Of a DNA stretch of 64,000 nucleotides, positions 26,405 through 33,913 are shown piece after piece. The first letter of the stretch is position 1; every line of letters begins with the position of its first letter. The position numbers and the translations under genes are program-made. Below the pieces are notes generated by a model. The model worked only from the letters and a program-made list of their open reading frames with translations. It was not told the origin of the DNA and did not search any database. Source of the DNA: Deefgea salmonis (GTDB taxonomy: Bacteria > Pseudomonadota > Gammaproteobacteria > Burkholderiales > Chitinibacteraceae). The DNA is taken from positions 248,001-312,000 of the forward strand of contig NZ_JAJAWG010000001.1 of assembly GCF_020531905.1 (NCBI RefSeq), written 5' to 3'.

Positions 26405-27649
26405 TTATTTAGCAGGTGCTGGCGCCGATGCCGTGGCGGATGCCGCTGCTGCTGGAGCACCGCCGCCGACGACTTCAACGATTTCCCACTTGCCATTTTT
26501 AACCACATAAACCCCGATGGCACCATTTTTAACGTCGCCTTTTTCGTCAAAAGTGATAGTGCTCGTCAAACCTGGGTATTCCATGGTTTTTAAAACTGGC
26601 AAGTATTTCGCTGGGTTGGCAGAGCCGGCTTTTTGCATAGCAGCGACCATCATTTTGGTGGCGTCATAGCAATATGGCGCGTAAAGCTGAACTTCTACGC
26701 CAAATTTATTTTTGAATTTTTCTTTAAATTCTTTACCGCCTGGCATGTCTTCCAAAGATTTGCCTGGGCTAGAGGCGTAAGTGCCTTCGGCATCGGTACC
26801 GGCCAATTTGATAAATTCGCCAGTTTGGGTGCCGTCAGCACTCATTACGGTGGCTGGGATGCCGAGTTTTTTGCTTTGTTTTTTCAACGGTGCGGCTTGT
26901 GCGTCCATGCCACCGTAGAAAATCAAATCAGGTTTCGCGCCTTTGATATTGGTCAGAATGGCGTTGAAGTCTGTTTCTTGGTTAGTGGTGAATTCACGTT
27001 TCACGATTTCAGCGCCAGCGGCTTTAGCCGCTTTTTCAAATTCGTCGGCTAAGCCTTGGCCGTAGGCGGTGCGATCGTCAATGATGGCGATTTTTTTGGC
27101 TTTGAGTTTTTTAACCGCAAAGTCACCGAGTACCACGCCTTGCTGTGCATCATTGGCCATTACGCGAAATGCGGTTGGGAAGCCTTGTGCGGTGTAAGCA
27201 ACGGCTGTGGATGATGGCGAGATTTGTACAATGCCAGCATCGTTATAAATTTTTGACGCTGGAATGGTCGTGCCTGAGTTCAAGTGACCGATCACGCCGC
27301 TGACTTTTTGGTCAACAAAGCGTTGCGCGACGGTGGTGGCGGTTTTTGGGTCGGCTTGGTCATCTTCGGATACCAATTCGAGCTTCATTTTTTTGCCAGC
27401 AATGTCCACGCCGCCAGCGGCGTTGATTTCGTCGATGGCCATTTGCACGCCATGTTCGTTGTCTTTACCCAAGTGGGCGATATTGCCGGTCATTGGCGAG
27501 GCTTGGCCAATTTTGATGATGTCGGTCACCACTTCAACCGTAACAGGTGCAGATGCTGGGGCGCTGGCCGTGTCGGCCGGTTGTTGTTTGCCGCAGGCAG
27601 TAATCGACAAAATGGCGGCAGCGATGAGGCTGAGGCGAGCGATGGTCAT
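26405..27649 (-). CDS. Branched-chain amino-acid ABC transporter substrate-binding lipoprotein (LivK-like)
   Basis: 414 residues. Lipoprotein signal peptide with lipobox ending ITAC. The mature protein is a type I periplasmic binding fold: IKIGQASPMTGNIAHLGKD, AIDEINAAGGVDIAGKKM, VIGHLNSGTTIPAS and IIDDRTAYGQGLADEF are the usual LivJ/K segments. The C-terminus is a low-complexity Ala/Pro/Ser tail. ATG 27649 has a GGAG box upstream; an upstream in-frame ATG at 27718 would place 23 residues before the signal peptide. No LivHMGF permease genes are nearby, so it is an orphan here. Confidence 0.93.
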   Translation of the reverse strand: MTIARLSLIAAAILSITACGKQQPADTASAPASAPVTVEVVTDIIKIGQASPMTGNIAHLGKDNEHGVQMAIDEINAAGGVDIAGKKMKLELVSEDDQADPKTATTVAQRFVDQKVSGVIGHLNSGTTIPASKIYNDAGIVQISPSSTAVAYTAQGFPTAFRVMANDAQQGVVLGDFAVKKLKAKKIAIIDDRTAYGQGLADEFEKAAKAAGAEIVKREFTTNQETDFNAILTNIKGAKPDLIFYGGMDAQAAPLKKQSKKLGIPATVMSADGTQTGEFIKLAGTDAEGTYASSPGKSLEDMPGGKEFKEKFKNKFGVEVQLYAPYCYDATKMMVAAMQKAGSANPAKYLPVLKTMEYPGLTSTITFDEKGDVKNGAIGVYVVKNGKWEIVEVVGGGAPAAAASATASAPAPAK

Positions 27650-28036
27650 CGTGAATCTCCGAGATTGGGCGTTGTTATTAATTACGGTTGTTTGGGTACT
27701 ATTGCCATTTAAAGGCAATCAATCTTGCTTTCGCAATCAGCGACTAGAAATCAGTGTTTTCCTGTATCTAGACCGCAACAGTTCTTACTAAAAATCAACA
27801 TGACAGTTTGTTTGGTGTGGCTTGGGTCGGGCCGATGGCTGCGCCATTGACCGCAATCGGCCAGATGTACGGCGGTGCGTGGCTTTGGCGGTGGCTCGTC
27901 GGTGTCGATTTAAAATCGCAACTGCTTGCTGTTTTTGCCAATAGGCGCGCTGATTTTTTAAAATGACTGTTTGAAAGTATGTTGCATTTTTGCTACGAAC
28001 GCGGCAGAAAGGGCGTTGTTCTGCGGCGGTGGGTGC
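27650..28036. other. Intergenic region between livK-like and radC
   Basis: No gene recognised. It contains an inverted repeat ATTGCC-N7-GGCAAT at 27701-27719, about 50 bases upstream of the LivK-like gene, which may be an operator. A 43-codon open frame (about 27836-27965, plus strand) has an aromatic-rich product and no ribosome-binding site, and I do not call it. Confidence 0.5.
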
Positions 28037-28711
28037 TTATAAATGGCCGAGCTCGGCCAAGGACACCACGCGGTGGGCGGCGACGATAAAGTGATCGAGT
28101 AGTTTGATATCCAGCAGCGCTAAAGCATGTTGCAATTGGCTGGTGAGTAAAATATCAGCAGGTGAGGGTTCGGCGTGGCCTGAAGGGTGATTGTGCGCGA
28201 CGATCAGCGCAGCGGCATTGAGTTCTAACGCCCGCCGCGCCAGCTCTCTGGGGTAAACGCGGGTTTCGCTGAGCGTGCCTTTAAATAAAGTCTCGGCGGC
28301 AATCAGCTTGTGGCTGTTGTCTAAAAATAAGCCATGAAATTCTTCATGATTGAGGCCACGCAGTCGCAGCTTTAAAAAATCCCGCACCGCACTGGGGCTG
28401 CTCAGCGTATCGCGCGCTTTGAGCTCTTCGCACAGCGCGCGGCGGCTCATTTCGAGTACCGCTTGCAATTGAGCATATTTGGCGTCGCCAATGCCGTTAA
28501 TGTGCGCAAAATCATCGAGCTTGGCTTGAAATAAAGCTTGTAATGAGCCGAAATGCTGCAGCAAATCACGCGCTAAATCGACGGCGCTTTTGCCGGCAAT
28601 CCCGACGCGTAAAAAAATCGCCAGTAATTCAGCGTCATTGAGTGCCACTGCGCCATGGCGGAGTAATTTTTCCCGTGGACGAGAATCTGCGGGCCAATCG
28701 GTGATAGACAT
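28037..28711 (-). CDS. radC: RadC family JAB-domain protein
   Basis: 224 residues, standard length. N-terminal helix-hairpin-helix (about 40-85, with [13 protein letters not shown]) and C-terminal JAB1/MPN metalloprotease-like domain with the signature [14 protein letters not shown]. Despite the name, a role in DNA repair is not established for the family. Divergent from coaBC, the arrangement seen in many proteobacteria. Confidence 0.95.
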   Translation of the reverse strand: MSITDWPADSRPREKLLRHGAVALNDAELLAIFLRVGIAGKSAVDLARDLLQHFGSLQALFQAKLDDFAHINGIGDAKYAQLQAVLEMSRRALCEELKARDTLSSPSAVRDFLKLRLRGLNHEEFHGLFLDNSHKLIAAETLFKGTLSETRVYPRELARRALELNAAALIVAHNHPSGHAEPSPADILLTSQLQHALALLDIKLLDHFIVAAHRVVSLAELGHL

Positions 28712-28761
28712 CGGCGTTTCTTGGTAAACTTCGGATATTCGCTATAGCAGAGGCTTACATT

Positions 28762-29955
28762 GTGAGTCATAAAAAAATTGTATTGGGCATTACCGGCGGC
28801 GTTGCCGCGTATAAATCGGCTGAATTAACCCGGCTGTTGGTGAAGGCGGGATATCAAGTCCACGTGGTGATGACCGAGGCGGCAACGCATTTTGTTGGCG
28901 CAGTGACGTTTCAAGCATTGTCAGGCCATCCGGTGTTTGTGGATCAGTGGGATGCGAGGATGCCCAATAATATGGCGCACATTGATTTAACCCGTGGCGC
29001 GGCGGCGGTGTTGATTGCGCCGGCATCGGCCGATATGTTGGCCAAAATCGCGCAAGGGCATTGTGATGATTTATTGTCGACCTTGGTTGCTGCGCGGACT
29101 TGCCCCTTGCTCGTTGCGCCAGCAATGAATAAGCAAATGTGGGAAAACGCCCCCAATCAGCGCAATGTGGCGCAATTGCGTGCCGATGGCGTGGCGATTT
29201 TGGGCCCAGGCGCCGGTGAGCAAGCGTGCGGCGAGGTCGGTGATGGCCGGATGCTGGAAGCGGCGCAAATTTTTGAATTACTCGAAGCCAGTCTGCAGCC
29301 GAAACGTTTACTCGGAAAACGGGTGCTCCTCACCGCAGGGCCAACTTTTGAGCGCATTGACGCGGTGCGCGGCATTACCAATAGCAGCTCAGGCAAAATG
29401 GGCTACGCGATTGCGCGTGCAGCGTATGAGGCGGGTGCTGAAGTGGTGCTGGTGTCGGGTGAAACGGCGTTGCCAACACCGATCGGTACGCGGCGCATTA
29501 ATGTGTTGAGCGCGCAGCAAATGCTCACTGCGGTTGAGGCTGAGGTGGCTGCGGCGGATATCTTTATTGCCGTTGCCGCTGTGGCCGATTATTACGTGCT
29601 CAATCCGTCGGAGCAAAAAATTAAAAAAGACGCGCATATTTTAACGCTAGAGCTCGCGCCCAATCCGGACATCTTGGCCAATATGACCGCCAAAGCCAAT
29701 CCGCCATTTTGCGTCGGTTTTGCCGCTGAATCAGAAAATCTATTGGAATACGCCGAAGCCAAACGTAAACGTAAAAAACTGCCGTTATTGGCGGCCAATT
29801 TAGTGCAGACGGCGATGGGGCAAGATGATAATGAAATTGTGCTGCTGGATGACAGCGGTGAAACGCGGTTAGCGCGCGCCCCTAAAATCGATATTGCGCG
29901 CAAACTGATTGCGCATATCGCCCGTTTGTACGACGCAGCGCAATTAGAAAAATAA
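28762..29955 (+). CDS. coaBC: Bifunctional phosphopantothenoylcysteine decarboxylase / phosphopantothenate-cysteine ligase
   Basis: Two consecutive steps of coenzyme A synthesis in one 397-residue flavoprotein. CoaC half (about 1-190): GITGGVAAYKSAEL, PAMNKQMW and ACGEVGDGRM. CoaB half (about 190-397): TAGPTFERIDAVRGITN, NSSSGKMG, AAVADYY and KIKKDAH. GTG start at 28762. Followed by dut as in E. coli (dfp-dut). Confidence 0.97.
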   Translation: MSHKKIVLGITGGVAAYKSAELTRLLVKAGYQVHVVMTEAATHFVGAVTFQALSGHPVFVDQWDARMPNNMAHIDLTRGAAAVLIAPASADMLAKIAQGHCDDLLSTLVAARTCPLLVAPAMNKQMWENAPNQRNVAQLRADGVAILGPGAGEQACGEVGDGRMLEAAQIFELLEASLQPKRLLGKRVLLTAGPTFERIDAVRGITNSSSGKMGYAIARAAYEAGAEVVLVSGETALPTPIGTRRINVLSAQQMLTAVEAEVAAADIFIAVAAVADYYVLNPSEQKIKKDAHILTLELAPNPDILANMTAKANPPFCVGFAAESENLLEYAEAKRKRKKLPLLAANLVQTAMGQDDNEIVLLDDSGETRLARAPKIDIARKLIAHIARLYDAAQLEK

Positions 29956-30022
29956 AACCGGGTTTTACCGGCTTAAAATTGACTCAGTTGGGAGCTTGTC
30001 ACCGATTTGGCTCAATCGACTC

Positions 30023-30063
30023 AGGGTTTGCTGGCTTTGCTCAGGCAGATGCCAACAGACCCT
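30023..30063. repeat. Imperfect hairpin upstream of dut, related to hairpins at 19487 and 51742
   Basis: Arms AGGGTTTGCTGGC (30023-30035) and GCCAACAGACCCT (30051-30063), 11 of 13 paired plus G-U pairs. Read on the minus strand the right arm is AGGGTCTGTTGGC, sharing AGGGTCTGTTG with the TPP riboswitch P3 arm. It lies 37 bases upstream of dut. Confidence 0.6.
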
Positions 30064-30100
30064 AGGTCATTATTTAATTTAAATGTTTTTAGGAAATACT

Positions 30101-30550
30101 ATGACCACGATCGATGTAAAAATTTTAGACGAACGCTTAAAAGATAATTTGCCGGCCTATGCCACAGCAGGTGCCGCAGGATTGGATTTGCGCGCTTGTT
30201 TGACTGCGCCGATCGAATTAGCTCCCGGCGCAACCACCTTGGTGCCGACGGGCATGGCTTTGCATTTGGATGATGCCGGTTTAGCGGCGATGATTTTGCC
30301 GCGCTCAGGCTTGGGGCATAAGCATGGCATCGTGTTGGGTAATTTGGTGGGTCTGATTGACTCTGATTACCAAGGGCAAATTTTTGTGTCGGTTTGGAAT
30401 CGAGGCAATACCACATTTACGATCCAACCTTTAGAGCGCATCGCGCAATTGGTCATCGTGCCCGTGGTGCAAGTGGGCTTTAATATCGTCGATGAATTTG
30501 CTGTCAGTGATCGCGGCGAAGGCGGCTTTGGTAGTACCGGCAAGCATTAA
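30101..30550 (+). CDS. dut: Deoxyuridine 5'-triphosphate nucleotidohydrolase
   Basis: Trimeric dUTPase, 149 residues, that keeps uracil out of DNA and supplies dUMP for thymidylate. All five motifs are visible: [39 protein letters not shown] and the C-terminal [13 protein letters not shown] 30101 with AGGA upstream; a second in-frame ATG at 30083 has no RBS. Likely transcribed with coaBC. Confidence 0.97.
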   Translation: MTTIDVKILDERLKDNLPAYATAGAAGLDLRACLTAPIELAPGATTLVPTGMALHLDDAGLAAMILPRSGLGHKHGIVLGNLVGLIDSDYQGQIFVSVWNRGNTTFTIQPLERIAQLVIVPVVQVGFNIVDEFAVSDRGEGGFGSTGKH

Positions 30551-30635
30551 GCACCGCTGAACTTAAGGGTGGCTATGGTTGGGTATGTCGCTATAGCGTA
30601 TATTTAAAATGGCTTTGAAGCCAATACCCATTTTA

Positions 30636-30668
30636 AAAATCGCACCGTGGTTTCGGTGCGATTTTTTT
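30636..30668. terminator. Bidirectional terminator between dut and the HAD gene
   Basis: Stem ATCGCACCG / CGGTGCGAT with a 6-base loop, A run before and eight T after. Confidence 0.93.
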
Positions 30669-30672
30669 TGCT

Positions 30673-31356
30673 TTATCGCTGGGCTTGGCTTTGTTCGAGT
30701 ATTTGCTTGGCGGTCAGTAGTGAATCCACCATTTCAATGCCCAGTGCTTGGGTTTGCGCGCTGGCTGGGAGTAGATCGGGCACCATGATTACACGGCATC
30801 CGGCGGCGTGGCCGGCTTGTGCGCCAAAATTAGAATCTTCAAACACCACGCAATTGGCAACTGGTACGCCCAGTTGGGCGATCACTTTGAGGTAAATGTC
30901 AGGGGCGGGTTTGGGGTGGGTGATTTCATCGCCGCAAACGGCAAATTGAAAGTAAGGCCATAAACCGCTAATGGAGAGGTGATGATTCGCCATGGCGCGT
31001 TTCGTTGAGGTGGCAACCGCGCAGACAATAGCGTGTTGTTTTAAAAAATCGAGTAATTCGATCACGCCGGGCCGCAAATTGATCGTTTCATGACTGCGGG
31101 CAAGGTAGATTTCATGCGTTGCCGCGCGCAATTGAGCGACTGGAAAATGCGGCCCGAGTGCAGCGTGCAAATACGCTTCGGTTTTCGATGAATGCATGCC
31201 AATCATGCCCAGCGGGATCTCGGCGGCAATGGAGTGGCCTAATTGTTCGGCAGCATCATGCCAGCAGCTTAAGGCCATCCGCTCACTGTCAATCAATAAA
31301 CCGTCCATATCAAAGATGGCCGCCGCAATTTTATTGGGGTTGGTGTTTATTTTCAT
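30673..31356 (-). CDS. HAD-superfamily phosphatase (beta-phosphoglucomutase/YniC-like)
   Basis: 227 residues, HAD subfamily IA. Motif I IFDMDGLLIDSE, motif II in AVATSTKRAM, motif III HPKPAPDIYLK, motif IV FEDSNFG. The DMDGLL(I/F)DSE form is common in beta-phosphoglucomutase-like and 2-deoxyglucose-6-phosphatase-like enzymes. Substrate unknown. Confidence 0.86.
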   Translation of the reverse strand: MKINTNPNKIAAAIFDMDGLLIDSERMALSCWHDAAEQLGHSIAAEIPLGMIGMHSSKTEAYLHAALGPHFPVAQLRAATHEIYLARSHETINLRPGVIELLDFLKQHAIVCAVATSTKRAMANHHLSISGLWPYFQFAVCGDEITHPKPAPDIYLKVIAQLGVPVANCVVFEDSNFGAQAGHAAGCRVIMVPDLLPASAQTQALGIEMVDSLLTAKQILEQSQAQR

Positions 31357-31413
31357 TGCCTTATTTTCGATTTATTTCAACAATACGCCAGTTTACTCGC
31401 CTTGAATTGATTT

Positions 31414-31812
31414 ATGACTCTGAAAATGACCGTTTCCGCCCAATCGATTTGCCCTTGTGGCTTACCTGCAACCTATGGCCGTTGCTGTGGCCGCTATCAT
31501 GCTGGCCTTGCTGCGCCAACGCCAGAAAGCTTGATGCGTTCGCGCTATAGCGCCTATGTGCTTGAATTGGCAGATTATTTAAATGCCACGTGGCATGCTT
31601 CAACCCGTCCGGATGATTTGGGTCTGGCTGAAGATGCGGCGGTAAAGTGGCAAAGTTTAAAAGTGAGTTTTGCTGCTGAGCAAGGCGATGAGGGCGAAGT
31701 GAGCTTTGTCGCTCGCTACAAAGTCGGCACGGTGGCGTACCGCTTGAGCGAGCACAGCCGTTTTGTTCGCGAAGATGGGCGCTGGTTTTACCTTGATGGT
31801 GAAGTGATTTAA
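31414..31812 (+). CDS. YchJ-family protein (UPF0225)
   Basis: 132 residues. Cysteine-rich N-terminal motif CPCGLPATYGRCCGRYHAG (a SEC-C-like zinc knuckle), then the RSRYSAYVLELADYLNATWH segment and a beta-rich NTF2-like remainder ending FYLDG. Fits YchJ. Function unknown. Stop overlaps the next start (TAATG), so it is coupled to the LRR kinase gene. A second in-frame ATG lies four codons downstream (31426). Confidence 0.85.
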   Translation: MTLKMTVSAQSICPCGLPATYGRCCGRYHAGLAAPTPESLMRSRYSAYVLELADYLNATWHASTRPDDLGLAEDAAVKWQSLKVSFAAEQGDEGEVSFVARYKVGTVAYRLSEHSRFVREDGRWFYLDGEVI

Positions 31813-33140
31813 TGTTCGCGGGATTGAATACCTTGGCGCAATTAAAGGCCGGTGCTTTGCAAGGCTGTACCCGCTTAGATCTTAGCTGTGGTTTGACGGA
31901 GTTTCCGCGCGAGATTTTTGCTCTGGCCGATAGTCTTAAAATCCTCAATCTATCGGGTAATCAGCTCTCGAGCTTGCCGGATGATTTGCCACGGCTGCGG
32001 CATTTAGCAGTGATTTTTTGTTCTGAAAATTGCTTTACTGAGCTCCCTGCGGTATTGGGGCAATGCCCGTCGCTGACAATGATTGGCTTTAAATCCAATC
32101 AAATTGCACATGTCGCCGCCGAAGCATTTCCGCCGCATTTGCGCTGGTTGACTCTAACGGACAATCAAATTACTGAACTGCCTAGCTCGATTGGGCGCTG
32201 TCAGCAACTTGAAAAATTAATGTTGGCAGGCAATCGCTTGTCCGCACTGCCCGCTGCGCTGGCGCAATGCCAGCAATTGGCATTGATTCGGCTGGCGGCC
32301 AATCAACTGACGGCGTTTCCCGAATGCCTATTGCAGTTACCGCGCTTGGCGTGGTTGGCGATTGGGGGTAATCCATTCAATGCCGCGTTCGAACTGAACG
32401 AGATCGCTGATGTGGTGAGCGTGAATGCGGCCGACGTGACGCTAGGGCGGCAGCTCGGCGCAGGGGCGTCGGGCACCATCTATCAAGCGCAATGGCATCT
32501 CGCAGAGCCGCGTGCAGTCGCCGTTAAGATTTTTAAAGGTGCAGTCACCAGCGACGGTTGGCCGCACACTGAAATGGCAGTGTGCCGCGCTGCCGGTGAA
32601 CACCCGCATTTGATTGGGGCTTTGGCGCAATTGAACGGGCATGCAGCGGGACTGAGCTTGATCATGCCTTTGATTTCAGCCGAGTTGAGTGTGTTGGCCG
32701 CGCCACCGAGTTTAAGTACGTGCATTGCCGATGTGTATGCCAGCGATTTACGCCTGACTTGGCGCGCAGCTTTGTTGTTAGCGCATGGCATTGCCGATGC
32801 GGCGCGGCATTTACACCAGCGTGGCATTTTGCACGGTGATTTATATGCGCATAATATTTTGTATCACCCCGATGGCCGAACTTATTTGGGCGACTTTGGC
32901 GCGGCATCGTTTTATCCGCCAGATGCAGCGTGGGCAGCGGCGCTAGAGCAGATTGAAATCCGTGCTTTTGGCCATTTATTGGCTGAACTATTGGCGCGAA
33001 TCGATTGGCCAGATGACCATGACGATGTGCGGCTTGACTTGCTGCACTGGCAAAAAAGATGTGTTGATTCTGCGAGTGCGACGCAGACGACATTTGCTGA
33101 TTTGCAGCAAGGAGTGTGGCGAATTTTGCAAAACAACTAG
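31812..33140 (+). CDS. Leucine-rich-repeat protein kinase
   Basis: 442 residues in two domains. Leucine-rich repeats cover about 15-190 with units such as LKILNLSGNQLSSLP and LEKLMLAGNRLSALP. A protein kinase fold covers about 213-435: P-loop GAGASG (216-221), Lys239 in AVKIF, candidate helix-C Glu254, catalytic loop HGDLYAHN (Asp343, Asn348) and DFG (361-363). The usual HRD is HGD, so the Arg that contacts a phosphorylated activation loop is missing. No membrane segment. Known in scattered proteobacteria and cyanobacteria; target unknown. Coupled to ychJ. Confidence 0.9.
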   Translation: MFAGLNTLAQLKAGALQGCTRLDLSCGLTEFPREIFALADSLKILNLSGNQLSSLPDDLPRLRHLAVIFCSENCFTELPAVLGQCPSLTMIGFKSNQIAHVAAEAFPPHLRWLTLTDNQITELPSSIGRCQQLEKLMLAGNRLSALPAALAQCQQLALIRLAANQLTAFPECLLQLPRLAWLAIGGNPFNAAFELNEIADVVSVNAADVTLGRQLGAGASGTIYQAQWHLAEPRAVAVKIFKGAVTSDGWPHTEMAVCRAAGEHPHLIGALAQLNGHAAGLSLIMPLISAELSVLAAPPSLSTCIADVYASDLRLTWRAALLLAHGIADAARHLHQRGILHGDLYAHNILYHPDGRTYLGDFGAASFYPPDAAWAAALEQIEIRAFGHLLAELLARIDWPDDHDDVRLDLLHWQKRCVDSASATQTTFADLQQGVWRILQNN

Positions 33141-33196
33141 GTATCTTCCCTAGATTGCTGTGACAGGCTTGACAGATGTAGTGGCTCGATTTAATT

Positions 33197-33214
33197 TTCA
33201 AACAGTTGTTTGAA
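33197..33214. promoter_or_regulatory. PsrA-type operator upstream of the TetR gene
   Basis: Perfect palindrome TTCAAAC-AGTT-GTTTGAA. It fits the published PsrA consensus (C/G)AAAC-N2-4-GTTT(G/C), and it precedes a TetR gene followed by fadE. Autoregulation and fatty-acid control are inferred. Confidence 0.75.
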
Positions 33215-33249
33215 GTTGATGCAAGTCAAGTTATTACATGGGGTCTGGC

Positions 33250-33894
33250 ATGGAAACGGGGAAGGCACTAGAAACATCATTACGCATCTTAAATGCTGCA
33301 GAAATCTTGTTTGTTGAGCATGGTTTTTCTGGCACGTCGATGCGGCAAATCACTGGCACGGCACAGGTCAATATTGCTGCAGTGAATTATTATTTCGGCT
33401 CTAAAGAAGGCTTGTTTCAAGCCGTTTTTGAACGCCGAGCCGAGCCTTTTGCTCGCCTTTCTCTCGACAAAATCAATCAACTCACCAGCAGTAAAAATAA
33501 CTTTACCGCCACCGAAGTTGCCGAAGCCTTTGTGTCGGCGGCGATGGAAATGGGCAGTAATCCAGCGCATGGCGGGCTGATTTTCGTCAAGCTGCTGGCG
33601 CGTAGTTATGTTGAACCCAATCCAGTCTTAAAAGAAAAATTGCCACAACGCTATGGCGAGCTAACGCGTCGTTATCTTGATGCGTTGGGGCAGGCTTTGC
33701 CGCATTTATCTAGTCAAGAAGTGAGTTGGCGTTTTCACTTTATGACCAGCGCCATGTTCAACGCATTCGCTGGCAATAATGTGATGCGCTTATTTATGTC
33801 CCAGTCTTTGGTCAATGCCCGTGATCCGCAGTTAGTTGCACAGATGTTATTGCCTTTTATTGCTGCAGGCTTAAATAGCCCTGCAGCCGTTTAG
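33250..33894 (+). CDS. TetR-family regulator, PsrA-like (fatty-acid responsive)
   Basis: 214 residues. N-terminal HTH at about 10-55 with GFSGTSMRQITGTAQVNIAAV and NYYFGSKEGLFQAVFERR, as in PsrA/FadR-like TetR proteins. The C-terminal ligand domain is helical. ATG 33250 preferred over 33238 because GGGG precedes it by six bases. The upstream palindrome (33197-33214) matches the PsrA site and the next genes are fadE, fadL, fadB-like and fadA, so repression of beta-oxidation relieved by acyl ligands is likely. Confidence 0.85.
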   Translation: METGKALETSLRILNAAEILFVEHGFSGTSMRQITGTAQVNIAAVNYYFGSKEGLFQAVFERRAEPFARLSLDKINQLTSSKNNFTATEVAEAFVSAAMEMGSNPAHGGLIFVKLLARSYVEPNPVLKEKLPQRYGELTRRYLDALGQALPHLSSQEVSWRFHFMTSAMFNAFAGNNVMRLFMSQSLVNARDPQLVAQMLLPFIAAGLNSPAAV

Positions 33895-33913
33895 TCGCCA
33901 CTTGGAGTTAATC

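Noticed and set aside
27836-27965. Possible small gene in the livK-radC gap, about 43 codons with an aromatic product
   Set aside because: No ribosome-binding site or promoter; length and composition can arise by chance.
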